A program made the translations under genes and the position numbers. This document shows, in pieces, positions 1 through 4,995 of a DNA stretch of 7,254 nt (position 1 is the stretch's first letter; each line of letters begins with the position of its first letter). Source of the stretch: a candidate division WWE3 bacterium CG22_combo_CG10-13_8_21_14_all_39_12 (GTDB lineage Bacteria > Patescibacteriota > 4484-211 > GCA-002791395); contig PCSU01000013.1 in NCBI GenBank assembly GCA_002771355.1, positions 1 to 7,254 of the forward strand, in the 5' to 3' direction. Below the pieces are notes generated by a model. It had not been told where the DNA came from. It searched no databases and saw nothing but the letters and a program-made list of their open reading frames with translations.

Positions 1-64
1 CACAAAAGAAGACTCGGGGTTTTAAGATTTAACTAATAAAATCACTTAACAAATTCTTTGTGTA

Positions 65-99
65 ACACCTCACCAGAACGTTTAGAGTAAAGGAGGTGT
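65..99 (+). other. Hairpin containing a Shine-Dalgarno-like sequence
   Basis: ACACCTC (65-71) is perfectly complementary to GAGGTGT (93-99), with a 21-nt loop. The right arm overlaps AAAGGAGGTG, a near-complete complement of the usual 16S rRNA 3' end. No ATG, GTG or TTG lies at a useful distance downstream, so it is not an ordinary ribosome binding site. Function unknown. Confidence 0.35.
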
Positions 100-208
100 A
101 TCCTTCAAAGCTTTAAAAAAAGAACTAAACAGAAATGATGTGAACAAAATATATTCACATTTATCATGATGTTGAATCCAACATTTTCATAACCCCATCT
201 GTCCCTAC

Positions 209-235
209 TTGTCATCCTAAACTTGATTCAAGATC
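209..235 (-). repeat. 27-nt interspersed palindromic repeat, copy A
   Basis: Read on the minus strand it begins GATCTTGAATC and ends AGGATGACAA. It has the same length as, and aligns without gaps to, the copies at 271-297, 357-383 and 4390-4416, sharing an ATGAC end and an imperfect dyad. Similar GATTC...GAATGAC palindromes are scattered between genes in many bacteria. The assignment rests on eye alignment within this window. Confidence 0.5.
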
Positions 236-270
236 TCACTTCATTCTGGAAACATGAATCATAATATGCA

Positions 271-297
271 GATTCCGAAACATGTTCGGAATGACGG
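271..297 (+). repeat. 27-nt interspersed palindromic repeat, copy B
   Basis: Begins GATTCCGAAACATG and ends TTCGGAATGACGG, so ATTCCGAA and TTCGGAAT form the stem of a hairpin with a short loop. A partly degraded copy in the opposite orientation lies just upstream at about 241-260 (TCATTC...GAATC), giving a head-to-head pair. Confidence 0.55.
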
Positions 298-356
298 AAA
301 GATTCCAACTGTAGCCTTTACCATAAACTTGCAAATTAGTAATTACTATTTACACC

Positions 357-383
357 TTGTCATTTCTAACTTGAGTGGGAATG
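357..383 (-). repeat. 27-nt interspersed palindromic repeat, copy C
   Basis: On the minus strand it begins CATTCCCACTCAAG and ends AGAAATGACAA, aligning base for base in length with copy D (4390-4416). It starts 14 bp beyond the helicase stop codon, on the same strand as the gene, so a hairpin formed from it would sit at the 3' end of that transcript. Confidence 0.45.
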
Positions 384-396
384 CAAATGTCTTCAG

Positions 397-2616
397 TTAC
401 CTCTCCAATCTCTTCTTTAACCCAGAATATCTTTTCATAGGAGTATCGTTTTTAAGCGCCATATATAAAGCCTTTTTTTGTCCAACTAACATTACTAAAT
501 TTTTTGCTCGAGTAATTCCGGTGTATAACAGATTTCTCTGTAACATAATGTAGTGACTAGTAACCATTGGCATTACGACAACAGGGTATTCTGAACCTTG
601 GCTCTTATGAACACTCGCGGCATACGCTAACGTTAACTCCATCAATTCTTCCCTAGCATACTTAACAGTGTGAACCTGATATCCAGAACCAAATGAAACA
701 CTCACCTCAGGTGAACCGTCAAACACTGATATATCGCGCACAATCCCCACGTCACCATTAAACACATCCTTCTCATAATTATTCTTAAGTTGCATAACTC
801 GATCACCTTCTCGAAACATAGTGTACCCAAACGGAATTTCATTCTTGCCACGCTTTTTAGGATTTAATGTTTGCTGTAAATCAATATTAAGTTGTGAAAC
901 ACCAGCCGGAGTTTTATAGAGTGGCGCCAACACTTGAATATCTTCGTACGGATTAAATCCAAACTCTGTAGGAATACGATTCGAAACCAAATCTACAATT
1001 GACGCTCTTGCATCTTCTACCGTATCAACTTCAATAAAGTAAAAATCTGTGTTCTCCGTTTTAAACTCAGGCCCCATACCTTCTTTAATGCGGTGGGCGT
1101 TCATAATAATATCGCTCTCTTGTGCTTGCCTGAACACCTGAGTAAGGGTTACAACGGGGAACCTTTTAGAATGAATAATATCTGACAATACGTTTCCAGC
1201 CTGCACACTTGGCAACTGGTCAGCATCACCCACGAGAAATATATGAGAACCTGGCTTAACCGCCGCAATAAGAGCTTTCATTACAAACGTATCAAGCATT
1301 GAGACCTCGTCCACAATTACTATGTCGTATTTAAGCGGATCTTCAGCATTAAATGCTGCCACTTCACCAGGTTGTAGTTTTAGTAATCTGTGAACGGTGT
1401 ATGAAGTCCTGTCGCTAATTTCAGCCAGACGTTTTGCAGCTCTACCTGTTGGAGCAGTCAACACATACGATTTACCAACTTCTTCGAGAATTTTTATGAG
1501 TGTATTAAGAGTTGTACTTTTACCGGTACCGGGGCCACCAGTAAGAATACTTACCGGATTGGTAAGAGCTGTTTTAACCGCCATTGCCTGTTCACTTGAT
1601 AATGCGGTGTCGGTAACTGCAGACTCAAGTAAACCAGAAATTTCTTTGAGAGGGACTTTCGCAAATGGATCATCGTCATGTGGTTCATCCAGTTTTTGAA
1701 GTAAGGTAGCCAACTCATCTTCTGCCTTATGAAACGCTTTCAAATAAATTGCGTTATAAGAAACGTCACGATCCAAAACCAAAACACCATTGGTAAGCAT
1801 AGCCTGAATCTGGCCCTCAACCTTTACAAGATCAACACTAAGAATCTGCTGAGCCTGATTTGTAAGCTCCTCAAAAGGCAAAAACATATGGCCATCATCA
1901 AGAGCTTTTATAAGAGAATATGAAATGCCTGCGCTAATTCGGTACGCATGATCATGCGTAAATCCAATATTTTTCCCTATCTCATCGGCACGTTTAAACC
2001 CAACACCCCATACATCTTGTGCGAGTTGGTAGGGATTTTCTGTAATTTTCTCAGCCGCCTTTGCTCCGTACATATCAATTACTTTGTGCGTTAAGTTTGG
2101 CGTTAAACCCATTCCCTGAAGCAATATATTTTGTTCACGGGTATCTTTTGCTTTTTCCCATGCCTCCTTAATTATTTCAGATTTTTGACGGGTAATCCCT
2201 CTTATTGCGGTAAGTTTGTGATGATCATGCTCAATAACTTGAGGTAACGATTCACCAAATGTATCAATGAGCTCTTGAGCTAGTTTTTCACCAATGCCTT
2301 TAAAATGATCTGAAGCCAAAAATTTAGTTAACCCAATTTTGGTAGTAGGGGAGTGGATATGAAAAGAATCTACGGTAAACTGTGTTCCATATTTTGCGTG
2401 ATTGGTCCATTCTCCGGTGAAATCAACAACATCTCCTGCTTTAAGAAGGGCTAAGTTTCCGGTTACCGTTATACGTTCTTCACTGTCATGTTCTTTATCA
2501 AACAGATTTGATTGTGTACTTGAGGTTGGCTCAACTTTCATTACACTGTAGCCGTTTTCTGAATTTTGGTAGGTTACCCTGGCAACTATGCCGCTTACCG
2601 TTTCCATGCGATTCAT
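397..2616 (-). CDS. recD2: RecD2/TraA-family ATP-dependent DNA helicase
   Basis: Superfamily 1B DNA helicase. The family unwinds DNA 5'-3' using ATP and acts in repair and recombination, without RecBC in organisms that have the RecD2 form. The 739-aa length fits RecD2. An N-terminal domain (about 4-90) begins METVSGIVARVTYQNSENGYSV, typical of RecD2. Helix-hairpin-helix segments lie at about 105-121 and 135-149. Helicase motifs: Walker A GGPGTGKST (360-368), Ia LTAPTGRAAKR (386-396), Walker B VDEVSMLD (435-442), III VGDADQLPSVQAGN (462-475), IV LTQVFRQ (491-497), V-like ASVHKSQGSEY (667-677), VI LLYTGITRAK (696-705). No key residue is missing. No Shine-Dalgarno precedes either possible start. 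Met4 (codon at 2605-2607) matches the usual family N-terminus and lies about where an extended -10 would start transcription, so the message may be leaderless from Met4. It is transcribed away from the gene at 2813. Family is near certain; the precise start is not. Confidence 0.96.
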   Translation of the reverse strand: MNRMETVSGIVARVTYQNSENGYSVMKVEPTSSTQSNLFDKEHDSEERITVTGNLALLKAGDVVDFTGEWTNHAKYGTQFTVDSFHIHSPTTKIGLTKFLASDHFKGIGEKLAQELIDTFGESLPQVIEHDHHKLTAIRGITRQKSEIIKEAWEKAKDTREQNILLQGMGLTPNLTHKVIDMYGAKAAEKITENPYQLAQDVWGVGFKRADEIGKNIGFTHDHAYRISAGISYSLIKALDDGHMFLPFEELTNQAQQILSVDLVKVEGQIQAMLTNGVLVLDRDVSYNAIYLKAFHKAEDELATLLQKLDEPHDDDPFAKVPLKEISGLLESAVTDTALSSEQAMAVKTALTNPVSILTGGPGTGKSTTLNTLIKILEEVGKSYVLTAPTGRAAKRLAEISDRTSYTVHRLLKLQPGEVAAFNAEDPLKYDIVIVDEVSMLDTFVMKALIAAVKPGSHIFLVGDADQLPSVQAGNVLSDIIHSKRFPVVTLTQVFRQAQESDIIMNAHRIKEGMGPEFKTENTDFYFIEVDTVEDARASIVDLVSNRIPTEFGFNPYEDIQVLAPLYKTPAGVSQLNIDLQQTLNPKKRGKNEIPFGYTMFREGDRVMQLKNNYEKDVFNGDVGIVRDISVFDGSPEVSVSFGSGYQVHTVKYAREELMELTLAYAASVHKSQGSEYPVVVMPMVTSHYIMLQRNLLYTGITRAKNLVMLVGQKKALYMALKNDTPMKRYSGLKKRLER

Positions 2617-2623
2617 TGTAGCA
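2615..2623 (-). promoter_or_regulatory. Extended -10 of the recD2 promoter
   Basis: The minus strand reads TGCTACAAT: a TGn extension plus TACAAT at 2620-2615. The hexamer overlaps the first possible ATG (2616). Transcription would begin near 2608, at or just before the ATG of Met4 (2607), implying a leaderless mRNA and explaining the missing ribosome binding site. No good -35 is seen at 17 bp (ACCTTC). Confidence 0.4.
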
Positions 2624-2690
2624 GGTCATACCGTGAAGAAGGTAGGTTCACAAGATGAGTTAAGCTAAATTTGATACTTTAAACTCAATG

Positions 2691-2712
2691 GTATGTAAGC
2701 CTGCTTACATAC
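2691..2712. promoter_or_regulatory. Perfect 10+10 bp dyad, candidate operator
   Basis: GTATGTAAGC (2691-2700), two central bases CT, then GCTTACATAC (2703-2712), a perfect inverted repeat. It sits in the divergent intergenic region, ending 10 bp before the -35 of the plus-strand promoter (2723) and about 70 bp behind the recD2 start. Arm length and position fit a dimeric transcription factor; the regulator is not in this window. With a 2-nt centre it is a poor RNA hairpin, and it has no T-run. Confidence 0.5.
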
Positions 2713-2722
2713 TAGGTATACA

Positions 2723-2750
2723 TTGCCACTACGGGACAAACTGCTAAAAT
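2723..2750 (+). promoter_or_regulatory. Sigma70-like promoter for the gene at 2813
   Basis: -35 TTGCCA (2723-2728), 16-bp spacer, -10 TAAAAT (2745-2750) with a TGC extension directly upstream. Predicted start of transcription is near 2757, giving a leader of about 56 nt. The dyad at 2691-2712 lies just upstream of the -35, where an activator, or a repressor acting on both divergent promoters, could bind. Confidence 0.55.
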
Positions 2751-2812
2751 AATGATGTTGCCCTTAAGCACGCACGTCTACAATTTTTCGTTCCATTCAA
2801 AAGGAGAGCCGT

Positions 2813-3214
2813 ATGCAAAAGTCTACCCAGCTTGCCCCCGTAGTCAAGCCTTCGGGTAAAGGCAAGGCTACACATGGGGGAGCAGCTATATCAACCGAAA
2901 AGCAATACACCACACTGGGTTTACTACGTGAACTCGGTAGGGAAATTGCGGTTTTAGAAAACAAAGGATCTCTTTCACCCGAAGAGGTCGCTACACTTGA
3001 GTTGTTGAAAAAGAGGCTCACAGCCACTCAAACAGCAGTTCAAGAACAGCGAGACGTAATGATTGTGTGTGAACACACCTCAGGCGGTTCTCACACCATT
3101 CCCGTCCCGCGTCTTGTTGCAAAACCCGATACTAGATTTTGCATTCCGCACCAGCCTTCCACTGGAATTGGACAAAGATCTCGCCGTGGAGGGCGCCATC
3201 ACACCAGGAGATAG
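2813..3214 (+). CDS. Small orphan protein, probably frameshifted near its C-terminus
   Basis: Not recognised. The start is well supported: AAAGGAGAG ends 4-5 nt before the ATG. The 133 residues comprise a polar Lys/Gly-rich N-terminus (1-30), a helical hairpin (about 31-82) with heptad-like hydrophobics around LLRELGREIAVLE and EEVATLELLKKRL, then a segment with CEHTSGGSH (about 85-95). In this frame the last 26 residues are an Arg/His-rich tail (GQRSRRGGRHHTRR) quite unlike the rest. From the T4 run at 3137-3140 the next frame (+1) reads a much more protein-like sequence (FAFRTSLPLELDKDL..., then AVEGAITPGDSTWATKLCL) to a TAG at 3240-3242, 10 nt before the terminator. The natural product may therefore be about 142 aa. 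It has its own promoter and terminator. Coding is likely; function unknown. Confidence 0.72.
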   Translation: MQKSTQLAPVVKPSGKGKATHGGAAISTEKQYTTLGLLRELGREIAVLENKGSLSPEEVATLELLKKRLTATQTAVQEQRDVMIVCEHTSGGSHTIPVPRLVAKPDTRFCIPHQPSTGIGQRSRRGGRHHTRR

Positions 3215-3252
3215 TACATGGGCAACAAAACTGTGCTTGTAGGTTATATGTA

Positions 3253-3289
3253 AAAGGTAGGCTCCCGTTGGGGTCTACCTTTCTTTTTT
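3253..3289 (+). terminator. Rho-independent terminator after the 2813 gene
   Basis: AAAGGTAG (3253-3260) pairs with CTACCTTT (3275-3282). The stem continues inward through 3261-3265 against 3270-3274, including G-U pairs, to a CGTT loop. It is followed by C and six T (3284-3289). Confidence 0.85.
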
Positions 3290-3302
3290 GCCCGCAGTTA
3301 GG

Positions 3303-3308
3303 TATAAT
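3303..3308 (+). promoter_or_regulatory. -10 box for the gene at 3361
   Basis: A perfect TATAAT, 13 bp after the previous gene's terminator T-run and about 50 bp before the ATG, so the gene appears to be its own transcription unit. The best-spaced -35 candidate (about 3280-3285, TTTCTT) is weak and lies within the terminator. Confidence 0.45.
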
Positions 3309-3360
3309 ACCGTTTCTTGTAGTATTTGTAGTTACTCGCACATTTGAAAGGATTATTTCA

Positions 3361-3732
3361 ATGAGTAGAAAACCAACTGTAGGTAAACGCACCAAAGAAA
3401 AGGTTTTTGTCTTTCCGCCGTTAGAACCCACATATGATGAAGTAGTCAAACAGTTCTCAACAGCCGCGGAAATCACAGCAGCCGTATTTGGCCAGCTACT
3501 GTCTGAGGAACAACGGATCCCTGGACAAATCGCTGCCCTCCAAGCCCAGTCTCGAGAGGCCACAACCATTCGACAACAGAAATCCCTTGATTTCAGGATT
3601 GATGGGTTGCGGCATCGTCTGGCCTACCTTAAGTCCGATGACTACAGCCTGCCCCATCCTGGGGTGAATTGCGGGTGGAATATGCCAGGTGGCACCGATA
3701 TTGGGGCACACGTCTCTGCGGTATTCAGGTAA
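3361..3732 (+). CDS. Small orphan protein, 123 aa
   Basis: Not recognised. The reading frame is open further upstream, but the ATG at 3361 is chosen because GAAAGGA (3346-3352) precedes it by 8 nt, while the upstream part of the frame crosses the terminator and promoter of the region. The N-terminus is basic (MSRKPTVGKRTKEK). Residues about 24-90 are mostly helical with many Gln/Glu/Arg and regularly spaced hydrophobics (ITAAVFGQLLSEEQR, IAALQAQ, DFRIDGLRHRLAYL), consistent with a coiled-coil or helical hairpin. A short Gly/Pro-rich tail holds one Cys (GVNCGW). There is no signal peptide or membrane segment. Its plan resembles the neighbour at 2813 (basic or polar start, central helical pair, short tail), but I see no clear sequence identity. 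It converges with the minus-strand gene, stop codons 42 bp apart. Confidence 0.7.
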   Translation: MSRKPTVGKRTKEKVFVFPPLEPTYDEVVKQFSTAAEITAAVFGQLLSEEQRIPGQIAALQAQSREATTIRQQKSLDFRIDGLRHRLAYLKSDDYSLPHPGVNCGWNMPGGTDIGAHVSAVFR

Positions 3733-3742
3733 AAAGTTGGCA

Positions 3743-3766
3743 AAGAGTACGCATGTGTGTACCCTT
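3743..3766 (-). terminator. Weak terminator hairpin between convergent genes
   Basis: On the minus strand AAGGGTAC (3766-3759) pairs with GTACTCTT (3750-3743) through eight pairs including one G-U; on the plus strand the same position is an A-C mismatch. This favours use by the minus-strand gene ending at 3775. The following T-run is poor (TTTGCC, then TTTTT further on). Confidence 0.4.
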
Positions 3767-3774
3767 CCCCTTCG

Positions 3775-4263
3775 TTATTTTGGGGTATTATTCCCATTGA
3801 GTTCAAGCTCATCAAGTCTAAACTCAAACTCTTTACTTAAATCCTTTCTTTCACTCAAAACTTCAAGTACATCATCAAAACCAATGGCAACATCATTTGC
3901 TCTACACACAGAAACAACACGTAGGGAAAGCCACTGATCGTCAAACCAGTGGTGCCTACTGCACACACTGGCGCAGTACAAAAAGGTGTAAAACCACGTT
4001 TCTTGATCCGACCCAAAACCCTCTTGGTACATGTTACTTTGTACATAGTTTTCATACACAAACCTCTGGTCATCTTCTTTGGCGTATGCCACCTTACCCT
4101 TAAACTCTGCAAAGGCTCTCGAAAAAGCCTCTTGCTTGTCTACCGTTTTGAGTAGTGCAACAAAGCCAAAAAAAGAGTACCACGCGCTGACTGGGACAAT
4201 CACAAAAACAACTTTTACCCAGTGCACCGCCATATCCCATAGGTACTCCAAATTCGGCATCAT
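3775..4263 (-). CDS. Small membrane-anchored orphan protein
   Basis: Not recognised. About 162 aa from the ATG at 4263. A GTG at 4269 would add two residues, but the strong purine run AAAGGAAGGAAGG (4285-4273) is better spaced from 4263. One hydrophobic segment lies near the N-terminus (roughly residues 12-38, VKVVFVIVPVSAWYSFFGFVALL), with no charged n-region or cleavage site typical of a secreted protein, so it is probably an uncleaved anchor. The rest is soluble-looking and rich in aromatic and acidic residues (DDQRFVYENYV, DQETWFYTFLYCASVCSRHHWFDDQW), with three Cys and an acidic C-terminal helix (KEFEFRLDELEL). The Cys/His/Trp cluster could be a metal-binding or folded extracytoplasmic patch, but no known motif is complete. 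It has its own promoter upstream (4335-4361). Confidence 0.72.
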   Translation of the reverse strand: MMPNLEYLWDMAVHWVKVVFVIVPVSAWYSFFGFVALLKTVDKQEAFSRAFAEFKGKVAYAKEDDQRFVYENYVQSNMYQEGFGSDQETWFYTFLYCASVCSRHHWFDDQWLSLRVVSVCRANDVAIGFDDVLEVLSERKDLSKEFEFRLDELELNGNNTPK

Positions 4264-4312
4264 AATCACATACCTTCCTTCCTTTCAATGTAGTGCTACG
4301 TTGTTAAATTAA

Positions 4313-4324
4313 TTGCATGTGCAA
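4313..4324. promoter_or_regulatory. Short dyad near the promoter of the membrane-protein gene
   Basis: TTGCA (4313-4317), TG, TGCAA (4320-4324). It lies just downstream of the predicted transcription start of the minus-strand gene, where a repressor could bind. It is short enough to occur by chance. Confidence 0.25.
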
Positions 4325-4334
4325 CCAGCTACAG

Positions 4335-4361
4335 AGTATAGCATGTAAAGAGAAATGTAAA
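4335..4361 (-). promoter_or_regulatory. Predicted promoter for the membrane-protein gene
   Basis: The minus strand reads TTTACA (4361-4356), 15-bp spacer, TATACT (4340-4335) with a TGC extension before the -10. The spacer is short but an extended -10 tolerates this. It would give a leader of about 65 nt. Confidence 0.4.
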
Positions 4362-4389
4362 AGGTGAGGGTGGGGGTTTTGCGGTTATG

Positions 4390-4416
4390 GATTCCCGATC
4401 AGGTCGGGAATGACAA
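4390..4416 (+). repeat. 27-nt interspersed palindromic repeat, copy D
   Basis: Begins GATTCCCGATCAGG and ends TCGGGAATGACAA; ATTCCCGA and TCGGGAAT are perfect arms around a 5-nt centre (TCAGG). This is the most symmetrical copy in the window and probably nearest the family consensus. It stands alone in the gap between the promoter of the membrane-protein gene and the terminator at 4525. Confidence 0.6.
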
Positions 4417-4524
4417 AAATTGTAAGTATGGATAAATAAACATTGTCATGCACAACTCGATTGAGCATCCAGGAATTCCAGATATAAAACAAATAGTAGT
4501 GGAAAATTAAGTGTCCAGAACAAG

Positions 4525-4556
4525 AAAAGAGCCGACACAATTGTGTCGGCTCTTTT
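4525..4556 (-). terminator. Rho-independent terminator, perfect 16-bp stem
   Basis: A perfect inverted repeat: AAAAGAGCCGACACAA (4525-4540) and TTGTGTCGGCTCTTTT (4541-4556). The GC-rich core is flanked by an A-run and a T-run, so it can act in both directions. It closes the minus-strand unit that contains the 56-codon ORF, whose stop is 18 bp away. No plus-strand gene ends near it. Confidence 0.85.
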
Positions 4557-4574
4557 TTGCTGGGCAGTTTCGGC

Positions 4575-4745
4575 CTACGAAGCGTAGGCCGTTGCGGGAC
4601 GGCGCGTCCCATACTGCCGCTTTTTGCGCCGTCCCCAGTCACGCCGGGGAGACACATTTGTAAAAAAGATCGAGCCGCTAGGGCCCGATCCCCCAGGTTC
4701 CCGCCGGACGGCGGTGGCGTTCGAATTTTGACTCTGTTTGGCCAT
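4575..4745 (-). CDS. Predicted 56-aa Arg-rich small protein
   Basis: Not recognised. The case for coding: TAAGGAGG (4761-4754) is a consensus ribosome binding site exactly 8 nt before an ATG, inside a unit with two good promoters and a strong terminator just past the stop. The peptide begins MAKQSQNSNATAV, then a Gly/Ser/Pro stretch (EPGGSGPSGS), a short hydrophobic patch (SIFFTNVS) and a strongly basic part (PRRDWGRRKKRQYGTRRP), ending ATAYAS. Such a peptide could bind nucleic acid or the ribosome. Against coding: the DNA is full of perfect inverted repeats that would constrain codon choice, and a GC-rich structured RNA gives Arg/Gly/Pro-rich translations by chance. Leader structures could control its translation (see 4751-4766 and 4884-4894). 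It is too short for homology by eye. Confidence 0.5.
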   Translation of the reverse strand: MAKQSQNSNATAVRREPGGSGPSGSIFFTNVSPRRDWGRRKKRQYGTRRPATAYAS

Positions 4746-4750
4746 GGTTG

Positions 4751-4766
4751 GTTCCTCCTTAGGAAC
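4751..4766 (-). promoter_or_regulatory. Ribosome binding site held in a hairpin
   Basis: GTTCC (4766-4762 on the minus strand) pairs with GGAAC (4755-4751), placing the Shine-Dalgarno TAAGGAGG (4761-4754) in the loop and 3' arm. Access for the ribosome would depend on opening this stem. The same bases can pair instead with the anti-Shine-Dalgarno at 4884-4894. Confidence 0.5.
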
Positions 4767-4810
4767 TGGTGGTTGCGAAAATTCGCAACCATATTGATAA
4801 AAATGCCCGG

Positions 4811-4870
4811 TTAAGGGCGGAAACCAGAGACGTGTAATACAATGTATTACCCACCTGTGGTTGCCCTCAA
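4811..4870 (-). other. Long leader stem-loop
   Basis: On the minus strand TTGAGGGC (4870-4863) pairs with GCCCTTAA (4818-4811) over eight pairs including one G-U. AACCACAG (4862-4855) then pairs with CTCTGGTT (4829-4822) at seven of eight positions, with a 3-nt bulge on one side, and the tip is GTAATAC, loop ATT, GTATTAC (4850-4834). The GCCC at 4818-4815 could instead pair with GGGC at 4808-4805 just downstream, so the outer stem has a competing fold, as in riboswitches and attenuators. It matches no known class that I can identify. Confidence 0.5.
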
Positions 4871-4883
4871 TAAGGCTTTAATG

Positions 4884-4894
4884 TAAGGAGAAAC
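4884..4894 (-). promoter_or_regulatory. Anti-Shine-Dalgarno in the leader
   Basis: The minus strand reads GTTTCTCCTTA, which can pair over 11 consecutive positions (one U-G) with TAAGGAGGAAC (4761-4751), the ribosome binding site of the 56-aa ORF. The partners are about 120 nt apart and flank the leader stem-loops, which would bring them together. Confidence 0.45.
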
Positions 4895-4948
4895 GTTATT
4901 TTGTAAGTGCGAGGTACCAAAACCTTAACTTCTTACTAAACTGAGCAA

Positions 4949-4977
4949 ATTATACTATAAGACTCTTATTGTGTCAG
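4949..4977 (-). promoter_or_regulatory. Proximal promoter of the structured minus-strand unit
   Basis: The minus strand reads CTGACA (4977-4972), a 17-bp spacer, TATAAT (4954-4949): a perfect -10, a one-mismatch -35 and optimal spacing. Predicted transcription start is near 4942. Confidence 0.7.
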
Positions 4978-4995
4978 GAACCAACATATTTAATG

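Larger units (their letters stand above)
1..396. other. Non-coding region downstream of recD2
   Basis: No ORF here has a convincing ribosome binding site or protein-like composition. The stretch is AT-rich and lies downstream of the minus-strand helicase gene. It holds a hairpin at 65-99, a small perfect hairpin at 169-184 (ATGTTG, loop AATC, CAACAT) and three copies of a 27-nt palindromic repeat at 209-235, 271-297 and 357-383. I see no hairpin with a T-run that would be a clear intrinsic terminator for the helicase gene; the repeat hairpins may serve that role. Confidence 0.6.
4525..4942 (-). ncRNA. Structured minus-strand transcript (mRNA leader or non-coding RNA)
   Basis: Predicted transcript of about 418 nt from a strong promoter (-10 at 4949-4954) to the terminator at 4525-4556. 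Nearly every segment can fold: 4811-4870 (long stem-loop), 4771-4790 (GGTTGCGAA with TTCGCAACC), 4751-4766 (GTTCC with GGAAC), 4701-4714 (CCGCC with GGCGG), 4668-4690 (GATCG with CGATC, plus GCC with GGC), 4571-4591 (CGGCCTACG, loop AAG, CGTAGGCCG), 4596-4610 (GGGACG with CGTCCC), and GGCAGT (4563-4568) with ACTGCC (4613-4618), which would enclose the last two as a three-way junction. The segment is much more GC-rich than its surroundings. It does not show the hallmarks I know for RNase P RNA, SRP RNA or tmRNA. It may be a structured mRNA for the 56-aa ORF, a non-coding RNA, or both. Confidence 0.5.

Noticed and set aside
85..103. Possible 3' end of 16S rRNA (AAAGGAGGTGTATCC resembles the reverse complement of the 16S tail)
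   Set aside because: The match stops after about 15 bases with an inserted T, and the neighbouring sequence is not rRNA on either side.
254..553. 99-codon plus-strand ORF
   Set aside because: It overlaps the repeats and the 3' end of recD2, with no ribosome binding site.
3139..3360. Upstream extension of the 3361 gene frame to 3139
   Set aside because: It would pass through the terminator at 3253-3289 and the -10 at 3303; the ATG at 3361 has the proper ribosome binding site.
4714..4740. Possible tRNA or tmRNA T-arm (GTTCGAAT)
   Set aside because: The flanking bases do not form the 5-bp T stem on either strand, and no acceptor stem or anticodon arm is present.
4385..4792. 135-codon minus-strand ORF across the structured region
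   Set aside because: It runs through the terminator and the palindromic repeat (giving the familiar VIPDLIGNP-like translation of such repeats) and has no ribosome binding site. The 56-codon ORF in another frame has a far better start.
4557..4814. 85-codon plus-strand ORF over the GC-rich island
   Set aside because: No ribosome binding site or promoter on this strand; it starts inside a terminator and is a shadow of the minus-strand unit.
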